Positions 10,020-18,738 of a stretch of 64,000 nt of DNA are shown piece by piece (the first letter of the stretch is position 1; every line of letters begins with the position of its first letter). The stretch comes from Tritrichomonas musculus (Eukaryota > Parabasalia > Tritrichomonadida > Tritrichomonadidae). The notes beneath the pieces were generated by a model, which was not told the origin of the DNA, made no database searches, and saw only the letters and a program-made list of their open reading frames with translations. The position numbers and the translations under genes are program-made. The stretch is taken from positions 248,001-312,000 of the forward strand of contig JAPFFF010000017.1 in the NCBI GenBank assembly GCA_039105265.1, read 5' to 3'.

Positions 10020-11438
10020 ATGTCTTCTTTTGAAGAAATTTTCAATTTTACGCTAAGCTATGATAATGTAAAAGCTACTCAATTCGATAAATATGAAAAA
10101 AATTTCACTTTTTTTGTTGATGGAAAGCCATATAAAACAAATCGAATTATTGCAGATTTTTTGTCACCAACAATTCGAAAATATCATTATATTGACGAAG
10201 CACTTGATTATTTTACACTAAATACTAATCTAAAAAAGCCAAAAAAATGCAATACCACAATAAAATCAATTGATTATTTTTCCGAATTTTTAAATCTTAC
10301 CAAATTCGATCAAGTTACTCTTGATCAAGCGCGTATCCAGCATTTTTCTGAATACTTTCTTCATCTTGGTAACTTTGTAGAGTTCTACAAGCTTCAACCC
10401 AACCTTTTTACAGAATTAACACCATCAAATGTCATCGAACGTTTAAATTCAATGACCAAAGTATTCAAAATGAATTCATGTGAAGCCATAGACACAATAG
10501 AAGTGAATAAAAATCAAGTGATTTCGATAGATATTGGCCAAATAAATGATTTGATTCAATATGCAGCTGAAAATTTTGACGAAATCGACAAGGACGAACT
10601 AAAAAGACTTGATTTCGATATTCTTGAAGCCATAATAGCGAATGACTCATTAAAACTCGATGATGAAGACGCTCTTGTAGACTTCGTAATTGATTTATAT
10701 AAGGTAGATGTAAAGTATTCAATTTTATTTGAATATGTCATTTTCACAAACTTGAAAGAAAAAGCAATTGAAAAGTTCATTAATACATTTGATATAAATT
10801 TTATGAATTCGATCATTTGGAATTCAATTTGTAAACGTCTCACAATGTCAAAATCTGCAGAACAAATTGAGCCAAGAACACAAAATCATCCAATGGAAAC
10901 ATTCAGAGAATTCAGAAGATTTGAAGGAGGTGAATTCAATGGCATCATAAACTTTTTGACTACTAAAACCGGTGGAAATGTTCATCTAAATGAAACTGTT
11001 GAAATTACTTCAAATTCCGTCTTTAGAGATTTCGTCCCTTCAAACTTGGTCGATTACAAGTCGAACTTTTCGTATAGCTCAAATAACGAGCCAAATGTCA
11101 AGGTTTGCTTCGACTTCAAAAACAGGAAAATTCAACTTGACAGTTATTCAATAAAGTCAACCGATAACCACCAAAATATGGGTCACATGAGAAACTGGGT
11201 GGTTGAGGTCTCAAATGATCTGAAAAAGTGGTATATCGTTGACAGAAGATCAAATGCTTCAGATTTGAATGGTCCGTTGATAACTGCTTGTTTTGACCTT
11301 AACCGAAGGTCAAATAATTATTATAGATATATCCAAATTCGACAGACTGGCGAAAGCTGGAGAAACGGAAGTGGTGAGTACACTGTCTATTTCAATATGA
11401 TAGAATTCTTTGGAAAAATGAAAGAATCAAGATATTAA
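10020..11438 (+). CDS. BTB-like protein with C-terminal F5/8 type C (discoidin) domain
   Basis: A 472-residue soluble protein. The N-terminal part, about residues 20-130, looks like a divergent BTB/POZ fold: FFVDGKPYKTNRIIADFLSPTIRKY matches the usual start where a target loop follows F.v.gk.f.. Residues about 312-465 form a discoidin-like jelly roll: VCFDFKNRKIQLDSYSIKS, then NWVVEVSNDLKKW and YRYIQIRQTG, ending in the EFFG strand typical of intracellular F5/8C domains of BTBD9-like proteins. This domain pair is a large expanded family in trichomonads. Such proteins probably act as adaptors, the BTB for oligomerisation or Cullin binding and the F5/8C for ligand recognition; that role is inferred. 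There is no signal peptide, arguing against secretion. A Sel1 relic lies just downstream. Confidence 0.8.
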   Translation: MSSFEEIFNFTLSYDNVKATQFDKYEKNFTFFVDGKPYKTNRIIADFLSPTIRKYHYIDEALDYFTLNTNLKKPKKCNTTIKSIDYFSEFLNLTKFDQVTLDQARIQHFSEYFLHLGNFVEFYKLQPNLFTELTPSNVIERLNSMTKVFKMNSCEAIDTIEVNKNQVISIDIGQINDLIQYAAENFDEIDKDELKRLDFDILEAIIANDSLKLDDEDALVDFVIDLYKVDVKYSILFEYVIFTNLKEKAIEKFINTFDINFMNSIIWNSICKRLTMSKSAEQIEPRTQNHPMETFREFRRFEGGEFNGIINFLTTKTGGNVHLNETVEITSNSVFRDFVPSNLVDYKSNFSYSSNNEPNVKVCFDFKNRKIQLDSYSIKSTDNHQNMGHMRNWVVEVSNDLKKWYIVDRRSNASDLNGPLITACFDLNRRSNNYYRYIQIRQTGESWRNGSGEYTVYFNMIEFFGKMKESRY

Positions 11439-11484
11439 TATCACCAAAATTTTTAATAAAGATTTTTGTTAAACAATTTGGTTT

Positions 11485-11588
11485 TCTTTTTTAGTCTTGT
11501 AAATGACAGGACGTTCTTTATTGGATATTTTCAAATGGGCGTTGAAACTGGAGATCCTGAATCTATGTGCTTGTATGCACAAATGTGA
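11485..11588 (+). pseudogene. Sel1-repeat relic
   Basis: A short open frame ends GYFQMGVETGDPESMCLYAQM before a TGA. The spacing of Tyr, Ala/Gly and Met matches one Sel1 unit (compare YFKVAADMGNTSAMIEYG in the large Sel1 protein of this window). There is no start codon in context and nothing further Sel1-like around it, so it is a leftover of a decayed gene copy. Confidence 0.5.
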
Positions 11589-11771
11589 AGGTGTGAAGTA
11601 AAACATAGAAAAAGTGAAGAACTTTTTGAATGAATCCGATATCGGATTTCATAAAAGTGATATATGTTTGCAATCATTTGTTCGTTTTCCATCATAAATT
11701 CAGAATTTCTAAATAACGATAAAGGAATTGTTGGATATAAATCAAGTTACAGTTTCTTTATTGCGAATTGC

Positions 11772-11854
11772 TAATAAAAGTGCCATTTAAACAGTCGTGA
11801 AAAAGCTTTTGCAAAATATCATATGATTAATAAAAGTGTCATTTAAACAGTCGT
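11772..11854. repeat. Direct repeat, 27 bp, two copies
   Basis: The phrase taataaaagtg(c/t)cattta... continuing to acagtcgt occurs at 11772-11798 and 11828-11854 with one mismatch, separated by 29 bases. No function is evident. Confidence 0.6.
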
Positions 11855-11877
11855 TGATAATAAATATTAATTATATA

Positions 11878-12021
11878 AACTGGTTTTCATTTTTGCATAC
11901 AACTCAATTTTCAATTCCTCATTGAAAACCTATAATTATTTATTTCAAAATTGGGTTGATTATTTTCATTTTTCAATACTATTCAGAAAAATTGAGTTGT
12001 ATGCAAAAATGACTCGCAGTT
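11878..12021. mobile_element. Short TA-flanked MITE (144 bp)
   Basis: Inverted ends aactg...tcatttttgcatacaactc with TA on each side (11876-11877 and 12022-12023). About 34 bases per arm with a few mismatches near the tip. The centre holds no ORF. It sits about 100 bases from the 3' end of the BspA-type gene. Confidence 0.65.
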
Positions 12022-12074
12022 TAGAAATATATTTTTATTTCTTTATTGTAATACAATTTCATATTTAAATATTA

Positions 12075-12105
<31 letters not shown>

Positions 12106-12119
12106 TTATTTAAAATTTA

Positions 12120-13058
12120 TTAAATAATTGTCACTTTTGTTTCATCAAAAATTCCTATATAATTAAGATCTTGTGACATTTCGGATGGCAAATCAATTTT
12201 CTTTAAATCAGTGTATAAGAAAGCGTAACTTCCTATCGTAGAAACAGAAGGAGGGATAGAAATTTCAGTTAATGAAGAGCAGCCTTCAAACGCCTGATCA
12301 GAAATTAACTCTAATGAACTTGGCCTTTGAAAGACGACTTTATTTAAAGAAGAGCATTGGGAAAAAGATTTCTCTCCAATTTCTTTTAAAGAAGGAGGAA
12401 ATGAAACTTCTCGCAATTTATGGCATTCATAGAAAGCGTAATTTGAGATGCAATTCAATGCAGGAGGAAAGTTGATTTGAGCCAGTGAGGTGCATCCAGC
12501 AAACAAATAAGTATCGAATTTATCAAGTTCCATATTATTATTTTCAAATGTCACTTTTTCTAATCTTGAGCATCTGTAAAAAGCTTTGTCATACAAATGT
12601 GCAACGGAAGAAGGGATGGTTATTTCGTTCAGTGAAATGCAATGGAAAAAGGCATTATTTTGAATATCACGTAAAGTTGATGGGAAATTTATCGTTTTCA
12701 ATGAAATGCAATCAACGAAAGCAGATTCTCTAATTGATGCTAACTTTGAATCATTCTCAAAAATGACTTCTTCAAGCGACAAACATCCACCAAATGCAAG
12801 CGGTCCAATGTATCTAACCGTTTTTGAAATTGTCACTTTTTTTAGTGAACTGCATCCAAGAAATGTTTTTTCTTCAATTCGTTCAATGGTTTGTGGAAGT
12901 TTGATCTCTGTCAATTTGGTACATTTCATAAAGCAATGTTCTGGTATTCGTATTGAAGGTTTTGCTAACAAAAGATCAACAATTTCAATATTATTTCCAT
13001 GTGCGGCAAGATAAATAGGACAGACTAAATTAAAAAAAAAAATAATTTGAAATTTCAT
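12120..13058 (-). CDS. BspA-type leucine-rich repeat protein with an ankyrin remnant at the N-terminus
   Basis: A 312-residue ORF. From residue about 36 it is built of roughly ten LRR_5/BspA repeats of 22-24 residues with the signature CxxLxxixiPxxvxxIgxxAFxxC (for example CSSLTEISIPPSVSTIGSYAF). BspA proteins of trichomonads are often surface adhesins, but no transmembrane segment or signal peptide is convincing here. The segment CPIYLAAHGNNIEIVDLLLA at residues 13-32 is an ankyrin repeat, not an LRR, and the preceding MKFQIIFFFNLV looks like translated AT-rich DNA. So the ATG at 13058 is probably not an ancestral start. An in-frame TGA lies immediately before it. It is likely the second half of the gene that begins at 14267. 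LRR assignment sure; gene boundaries unsure. Confidence 0.75.
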   Translation of the reverse strand: MKFQIIFFFNLVCPIYLAAHGNNIEIVDLLLAKPSIRIPEHCFMKCTKLTEIKLPQTIERIEEKTFLGCSSLKKVTISKTVRYIGPLAFGGCLSLEEVIFENDSKLASIRESAFVDCISLKTINFPSTLRDIQNNAFFHCISLNEITIPSSVAHLYDKAFYRCSRLEKVTFENNNMELDKFDTYLFAGCTSLAQINFPPALNCISNYAFYECHKLREVSFPPSLKEIGEKSFSQCSSLNKVVFQRPSSLELISDQAFEGCSSLTEISIPPSVSTIGSYAFLYTDLKKIDLPSEMSQDLNYIGIFDETKVTII

Positions 13059-13115
13059 TCAAAAAAATTTTGAATTAAAACTGAATTCAAAAAATTGAAT
13101 AATTTTGAATGCCAT
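13059..13115 (-). other. AT-rich spacer interrupting an ankyrin gene
   Basis: Together with the flanking ends of both ORFs it forms about 110 bases of non-homologous AT-rich DNA between NINQKN (end of the upstream ORF) and CPIYLAA (downstream ORF). It contains an inverted pair, tttgaaattt...cattcaaa against tttgaatgaaatttcaaa on the minus strand. Trichomonad intron signatures (GTAYGT, ACTAACACACAG) are absent, so an insertion is favoured over an intron. Confidence 0.4.
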
Positions 13116-14267
13116 TCAAATTTCAAAATGATTTGAAATATTTTTCTGATTTATATTTGATACACTTTTTGCATTTAACATAATTTTTACCATTTCAATA
13201 TAATTATACTTGCATAAATAGTCGAAAATAAAAGGATTAGAGAAATCATCAGGGAAGAATTCATAATTGTAATAATGGAAAATATTTTCCAAATAATTTT
13301 GAGTGTATTCGAATTTATTTACTTTTTCATATTTGTCATCATCAATGAAATTGTCTCTGAAATAATGTGCAATGTTATTGTGATGACATTTGATTGATTC
13401 ATTGAAGCAGTCCATATATGAAATTTCCAAACTTTCATCTTCTTCAAGAATGTGAATTATGTCTGCATTTTTGCCACGAATCGCGTAAAATGGCAAAGAA
13501 GAGTTCATTTGGCAGCCGTTTATTCGTAAAAATCGAAAAATTTGAATTGCCCCAAAAAATGCTGCATACTCAATATACGTTGGATTATTTATAATTAAAT
13601 AACGGTTTGTCTCAAAAAGTGAAGGTTTTACTCGACTTTCTGAAAGTGATAAATTTGCTCGGTTTACATAGGAGACAAAGTCTTCAACTGAGTCATTACG
13701 TATTAATTGGCATATATAGGAATCGTTTTCGCATGATTGGCGATTGAATTCAAAATTTTTTGAGTAATTATTATCTATTTCAAAAAGTTCACCTTCAATC
13801 ATTCTTATTAAGTCATCCGAAATAAGTGGCTTGATTTCTGGATAAAAATAATGTCTGTATTTGGTCCCATTCTTGTCCGTAGTAATTTTAATGAAATTAA
13901 TTATAGTATCATCTGGCGTTAAAATCTGTTTTTGAAAAAGAAGAAGCAACATTCGTTTGTTGTTTTTGAAAAGATGGAAAATTTGTGAATCTGAATAAAA
14001 CTTTTTTATATGATCTTTTAAATGATCAAAAATTTTTTCAATCCTTTCGAAAAACAACTGGTTTGATTGATGATTTTTAGTTATTTTAGATAATAAATGA
14101 ATGAAGGCTTTAAATTCATTTATATCATTATTAAGTTCTATTTTTTCAATAAATGAAATTAAATTTTGAAAATCATCATCCTCTTCGTTTTCATTTTCAT
14201 TATCAATAAATGTCATAAGATAATTGTAGAGTTCTTTCTTTTGACTTACATATTGCTGGATATTCAT
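13116..14267 (-). CDS. Ankyrin/DUF3447-type protein, likely 5' half of a split gene
   Basis: A 383-residue ORF with the N-terminal layout of the large trichomonad ankyrin family. There is an acidic helical start (MNIQQYVSQKKELYNYLMTF), a hydrophobic helical region with NNKRMLLLLF and Y-H-Y-F-Y-P-E, then degenerate ankyrin helices such as TYIEYAAFFGAIQIFRFLRINGCQ and FDYLCKYNYIEMVKIMLNAK. In relatives several more ankyrin repeats follow. Here the frame ends after NINQKN plus a short unrelated tail, and the expected next ankyrin repeat lies in the downstream ORF 57 bases away on the same strand. Likely an intracellular scaffold; its partner is unknown. It could be a functional short protein or half of a broken gene. 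Confidence 0.7.
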   Translation of the reverse strand: MNIQQYVSQKKELYNYLMTFIDNENENEEDDDFQNLISFIEKIELNNDINEFKAFIHLLSKITKNHQSNQLFFERIEKIFDHLKDHIKKFYSDSQIFHLFKNNKRMLLLLFQKQILTPDDTIINFIKITTDKNGTKYRHYFYPEIKPLISDDLIRMIEGELFEIDNNYSKNFEFNRQSCENDSYICQLIRNDSVEDFVSYVNRANLSLSESRVKPSLFETNRYLIINNPTYIEYAAFFGAIQIFRFLRINGCQMNSSLPFYAIRGKNADIIHILEEDESLEISYMDCFNESIKCHHNNIAHYFRDNFIDDDKYEKVNKFEYTQNYLENIFHYYNYEFFPDDFSNPFIFDYLCKYNYIEMVKIMLNAKSVSNINQKNISNHFEI

Positions 14268-14616
14268 TTTAATATTAATTTTGACGTAAGATCTTGAATA
14301 AAAAAAAAATTCAATGAGTATTCACAAAATTAAATTTACTAATCAAAAGGCAGACCACCTTTTTTCCTTTCAAATTCAATGAGATTTGCAGAATGCTGCT
14401 CCTTCTAATAAAACTTATTGAGTTCATTTGACCAAAATAATTTTTTTCAAATATAAAATATATTTATCCCATATTTATCTTATAAAAGTAAAATAAATTT
14501 TATATAAAGTAAATTTATTTATTTAAAATATAAAAAGAGTAAAAATATAAATTCATTATCTTAAAAAATTATGAGATAGCCTCATTTTTAGAATCTTTTT
14601 TTTATTCTTATAAATA

Positions 14617-15091
14617 GACTTGTTATTTTGAGAATCGATATCAAAAACGTCACTTTTTTACATCTGATACTCGATTATCAGTTTACAAATCTGATATCGA
14701 GATTATCGATTATCAAGATATCAGATATGAAATGTGATATAAAAATAATTGTAAACTTGATATCATTTACCGAGATCTCGAGATCTCAAACAGATTTATC
14801 TTTTTTTATAATTGGTATTAGTGATTTTATAATATTTAAAAATAAATAATAGAATGTATTGATGTTTATTATAAGATTAAAATCAAAAAAATACATTCTT
14901 TTTTATGAAATATTTGAGAATGAATTACGATCATATATTTATCAAAAAGTTTAATTGAAAATTCTGATATCAAAAGCTGAGAAAAAAAATTCTCGATCTC
15001 TGAAATCGATCTCGAGAATCTGTGTATATTTATGTATCGATATCAAAAAGTCAATCAATTATCGATCTCGATAATCGGAGAATAACAAGTC
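14617..15091. mobile_element. TA-flanked TIR element (475 bp), family also present at 54.4 kb
   Basis: Inverted ends gacttgttatt at 14617 and its reverse at 15091, each next to TA. Subterminal DNA is full of short palindromic gatatc, atcgat and gagatctcgagatctc words on both sides. A second, interrupted copy lies at 54367-56772. No meaningful ORF (one 73-codon frame inside is incidental). Confidence 0.75.
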
Positions 15092-15543
15092 TACTTATCA
15101 AATTTGGATTTGTGATTTTTAAATATGATAAATAATTTTAATTTTCAATTCTAATAAAATGTTAATTAGTAATAAAAAAAATTTATCGTAGCAAAAAAAA
15201 GATATGATAAAAAAGATGTTTTTCATTCAAAAATTTAAACTTTTTGATACAAATCCTATTTTTTTATTCAATTTTTATTTTTTATTCTCAAATGAATTCG
15301 AATAATATGTTTATATCTTTTTATTAAATAGAGTAATTATAAAAATATCATATATTAATACTTATATATATATACTCAATTTATATATAATAATTATTTT
15401 GATAAAATATTAAACTTAAAATAAGATATGCATTAACTATATAGTATCAGCATTTTAAGAAAAAAACGTTATTTAATGAGTAGATAACGTATTTTTTGTT
15501 TATTAAATAATAATTATTTTGATAAACAAAAAATATTTGTTAA

Positions 15544-15784
15544 GGTACAAATCCAGTACGTTATTTTTTGAATAGGAGAACGTTTATTATTTGAATAGTT
15601 GCATGTCTCTGAAAAATTTTAAATTGACTAGGTTTGTTTTTGACACTTATTTTACAATTTAAATAAGCATTATGACATGTTATATGAAATTGATGAAAAA
15701 AAATCGTTTTTTATTTAACATGTCATCTTATTCTTTGAGAATGTCAAAAAAAATTGCGGTTACTAAACGTACTGGATTTGTACC
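15544..15784. mobile_element. TTAA-flanked MITE (241 bp), copy 1
   Basis: Inverted ends ggtacaaatccagtacgtt, flanked by TTAA at 15540-15543 and 15785-15788. A second copy of 242 bp lies in opposite orientation at 55089-55330, very similar throughout. TTAA flanks are the target signature of piggyBac elements, although the tips lack the usual CCC. A related left end (ttaaggtacaaatgtaatac) also occurs alone at 25593. Confidence 0.8.
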
Positions 15785-16790
15785 TTAAAAAAAGAATAAG
15801 TAATTCAATTAAATATGCGTTTAAAACAATTATTTATTATTCGTTTACATTAAGATTTAATATTTCAAATAAAATTATAATTAATTTTTCCAATTTTTGA
15901 TTTTTAATTTGCAAATTTATTGTCCATTGAGTTGTATAAGATGATATTGAATCTTTTAAATGCGGAAATAAGTGGATTTTGAAAAAGAATTATTCATATT
16001 TTAAATAGCAATTCAATACTAAAGTTTATATAAAAATAGGTTTTTTTCGAGTGAAACGAAATCATTGAACTGGAATATTAATTTTTCTGTATTTTCAGCC
16101 AAAATTGATAATTAATTCTTTAAAAAAATTAATATTTCCAAATCATATTATATATACAAAAAGTTGTTTCGGAAATATTCAATTTTTTGTAAAATAAAAA
16201 AGTAATAATTGAAAAAGTTTTGAAAAAGGGAGGCCAACGAAAGCTTTCACATCTAACTCAAAGTACAGTTATATTGGAAATTATATATTCTAATATTAAT
16301 ATAGATATTAAAATTAATTACTAATGCATCTCATGATTACTTTTATTTTATTTTAAATAATTAGATATTTTTATTTTTTAAAAATTGAATTAATTTGAAT
16401 GAAATATAAAAATAATATTTTTCTTATTTCTCAATAATTTTCAAATATTATCAATTTAAAATCAAAAAATACTTTTATATATTCATTCATAAAATAAACA
16501 ATTATATTAAGAATAAAAATAATTGGATTTTTTTTATTAACATAGTAAATCATCTTAGATTAAATAACTTTTTTACGGAATAAGATCTGAATGTTTATAA
16601 TAAAACAATTTTTTGTGTTTTGAAAAGCAAAAAACAAATAAATTAAAATTTTCTTAATTGGTTGAAATAATCATAAAATACTTATTTTTATAACTATATT
16701 AATTATGGATTACTGAATGTATTTCTATGTGTCAAAAAACATTTAATTGTATAAAAAATCTATCCCTTTCGGTCGTATGCCGTAATTGAA

Positions 16791-17103
16791 GGGCAATCGT
16801 TTTTGTTCCCAGACAAACCTAGTCAAATTTTGTTCCCACTGGTCAATTAAATTGAACTTATAAAAAAAAAAATAGATAAGATTTTATGTTCCAAATTTTT
16901 CCCAGTGTTTTTGCCCCGACCGTGGGGTCTCGGCTACGCCTTCGCTACGATCAGGCTTCGCTCGACGCCCACTTGGGGCAGTAGAAAACCTGGGAAAATT
17001 ATGGAAAAATATAAAATCTTTCTTCATTTTTTTTTTTTAAATCAATAATTGACCTTGGGAACAAAATTTGACTAGGTTTGTCTGGGAACAAAAACGATTG
17101 CCC
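16791..17103. mobile_element. Mutator-like MITE (313 bp, 48-bp perfect TIRs, 9-bp target duplication)
   Basis: The terminal 48 bases at each end are identical inverted copies starting gggcaatcgtttttgttccc. They are flanked by the 9-mer gtaattgaa at 16782-16790 and 17104-17112. Long perfect TIRs with a 9-bp duplication are characteristic of Mutator-like elements, which are known in trichomonads. The middle carries a GC-rich structured core (16912-16980) unlike anything around it except the core of the element at 54497-54815. Confidence 0.85.
16912..16980. repeat. GC-rich structured core inside the Mutator-like element
   Basis: 69 bases, mostly G+C, in a genome of about one-quarter G+C. The ends tgcccc/ggggca pair with each other, and the inside holds gggtctc and cttcgctcgacgccc. 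A homologous 69-bp core with different but again complementary end bases occurs at 54624-54692. Confidence 0.75.
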
Positions 17104-17265
17104 GTAATTGAAGATTTTTTTATGTAAAGTATTCAAAAAGTTGCACTTTTGCCGTGTGCCGTATAAATTTTGTAAAATAAACTATTCAATGAACGACCAA
17201 ATAGCCGTATTTTACAAAACCGCCGAAAGGCTATAAAAAATCTTGAAATAAAAGATTATTAATAT

Positions 17266-17370
17266 ATATTTTATTCTATATATATTTTATTCTATATATA
17301 TTTTATTCTATATATATTTTATTCTATATATATTTTATTCTATATATATTTTATTCTATATATATTTTAT
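17266..17370. repeat. 16-bp tandem repeat
   Basis: The unit tatatattttattcta is repeated about 6.5 times with hardly any variation. It lies about 120 bases before the likely start codon of the DHH phosphoesterase and could vary in length between strains. Confidence 0.9.
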
Positions 17371-17487
17371 ATTATATAAATGTATTTTAAAATATTTTAT
17401 ATTTATTTGTATATCTTCATTTTTAAAAAAAAAAAAAAATTGTGGCAAAAATCCCCCTTTATTCTTATAAAAAAAAGGTTATTAAAA

Positions 17488-18474
17488 ATGTCAGGGCAAC
17501 AACAAATCATGGAGCAAATATTATCTAAAATAAAAGAATACAAGAGAATTATATTAACTCGACATATTAGACCGGATGGCGATGCAATTGGTGCTTCAAG
17601 AGGATTAGGTGAAATTATACGTGCTACTTTCCCTGACAAAGAAGTTTATGTACAAACTGATGATAAAGCAGAATACTTGTCATTTTTAGGGTCCGATGAT
17701 GACCCTATAAACCCAGAGCTTTACAAAGATTCTCTTCTTATAGTACTTGATACCGCAACTGAAGAAAGAATTTCAAATAAACATTACCGACTGGCTAAAG
17801 AGATTATAAAAATCGATCATCATATTGAAAAAAAGCCATATGGAAAGATAAGATGGGTTGAAGATTGGCGTACATCTGCATGCGAAATGATTACTTACTT
17901 TTATCAGACATATAAGAATGAATTAAAAATAACTCCAACAGCGAATAAATTACTGTATACAGGAATTGTTGTAGATACTGATAGGTTCCGTTTAAAGTCA
18001 ACAACGGGCAACGCTATGCGTCTTGCTGCTATGCTCCTTGATAATGGAATTGATACGGAAAATCTTTATTCAAATCTTTACTTAAAAGATTTTGATCATT
18101 TCAAGTTTCAATCTTATGTTCTAGGTAAAATTAAAGTTACTCCAAATGGTGTAGTATATCTTCACATAGATAAAAATATGAAAAATGAACTAAATTTAAC
18201 TGATGAACAAGCATCCAAAGCAATTTACTTCTATACTGATATCAAAGATTGCATTGTACAGTTGTCATTTATTTCAATGGAAGATGGAACAATACGAGTC
18301 ATGCTAAGAAGCAGATTTATGAAAATTAACACACTTGCCGAGAAATTTGGCGGAGGAGGCCATGAAGATGCATGCGGTGCTACATTGCATGAAGAAAGCG
18401 AAATTCAAAAAATGATTGACGAAGCAGACAAAATGTTAGGAGAATACAAAGCAACTCATGAAGGATATATGTAA
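17488..18474 (+). CDS. DHH/DHHA1 family phosphoesterase (NrnA-like)
   Basis: A protein of 328 residues from the ATG at 17488. The open frame extends 36 codons further upstream, but that part is translated T- and A-runs, and the bacterial-type start of similarity follows MSGQQQIMEQ. Motifs of the DHH fold are complete: RHIRPDGDAIGA (motif I), LIVLDTA (motif II Asp), KIDHHIEKKP (the DHH/DHHI loop) and GIVVDTDRF (motif IV). The C-terminal DHHA1 half has FGGGGHEDACGA, the substrate-binding GGGH loop. Bacterial relatives (NrnA, pAp phosphatase) hydrolyse very short RNAs (2-5 nt) and 3'-phosphoadenosine 5'-phosphate with Mn2+. No targeting signal is seen, so it is probably cytosolic. The compact two-domain bacterial architecture suggests lateral transfer from bacteria. 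It converges on the Sel1 giant 264 bases away. Confidence 0.88.
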   Translation: MSGQQQIMEQILSKIKEYKRIILTRHIRPDGDAIGASRGLGEIIRATFPDKEVYVQTDDKAEYLSFLGSDDDPINPELYKDSLLIVLDTATEERISNKHYRLAKEIIKIDHHIEKKPYGKIRWVEDWRTSACEMITYFYQTYKNELKITPTANKLLYTGIVVDTDRFRLKSTTGNAMRLAAMLLDNGIDTENLYSNLYLKDFDHFKFQSYVLGKIKVTPNGVVYLHIDKNMKNELNLTDEQASKAIYFYTDIKDCIVQLSFISMEDGTIRVMLRSRFMKINTLAEKFGGGGHEDACGATLHEESEIQKMIDEADKMLGEYKATHEGYM

Positions 18475-18738
18475 AATTTCACATGAGCAACAATAAATTA
18501 ATATAATAAAAAATTAATTAATTTTTTCATGGCCTATTTTTACTTAGTCTCATAAAAATTCTATTCCATTTTTATTTTTCCTTGTAATGATGCTATTCAT
18601 TAGTTTCTAATTGTATAAATCCCATTTTATATATTTAAACTTTTTCAATCACATTGAACAAATAACTACAGAAATCAACAAATAAACATGATCAACAATC
18701 TGATATATATATATTCTATATAGATAATTGAATGTTTA

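Larger units (their letters stand above)
16763..17231. mobile_element. Probable TIR element hosting the nested 313-bp element
   Basis: Imperfect inverted ends around cctttcgg: ctatccctttcggtcg at the left and accgccgaaaggctat at the right, each adjoining TA. Without the nested element it would be about 150 bp. The arms match over only about a dozen bases, so this is tentative. Confidence 0.4.

Noticed and set aside
13059-13130. Canonical intron between the ankyrin and BspA ORFs
   Set aside because: No GTAYGT donor or ACTAACACACAG acceptor-branch motif; left open as a non-canonical intron but not called.
14628-14849. 73-codon ORF
   Set aside because: Falls inside the 475-bp TIR element and consists of its gatatc-rich palindromic DNA.
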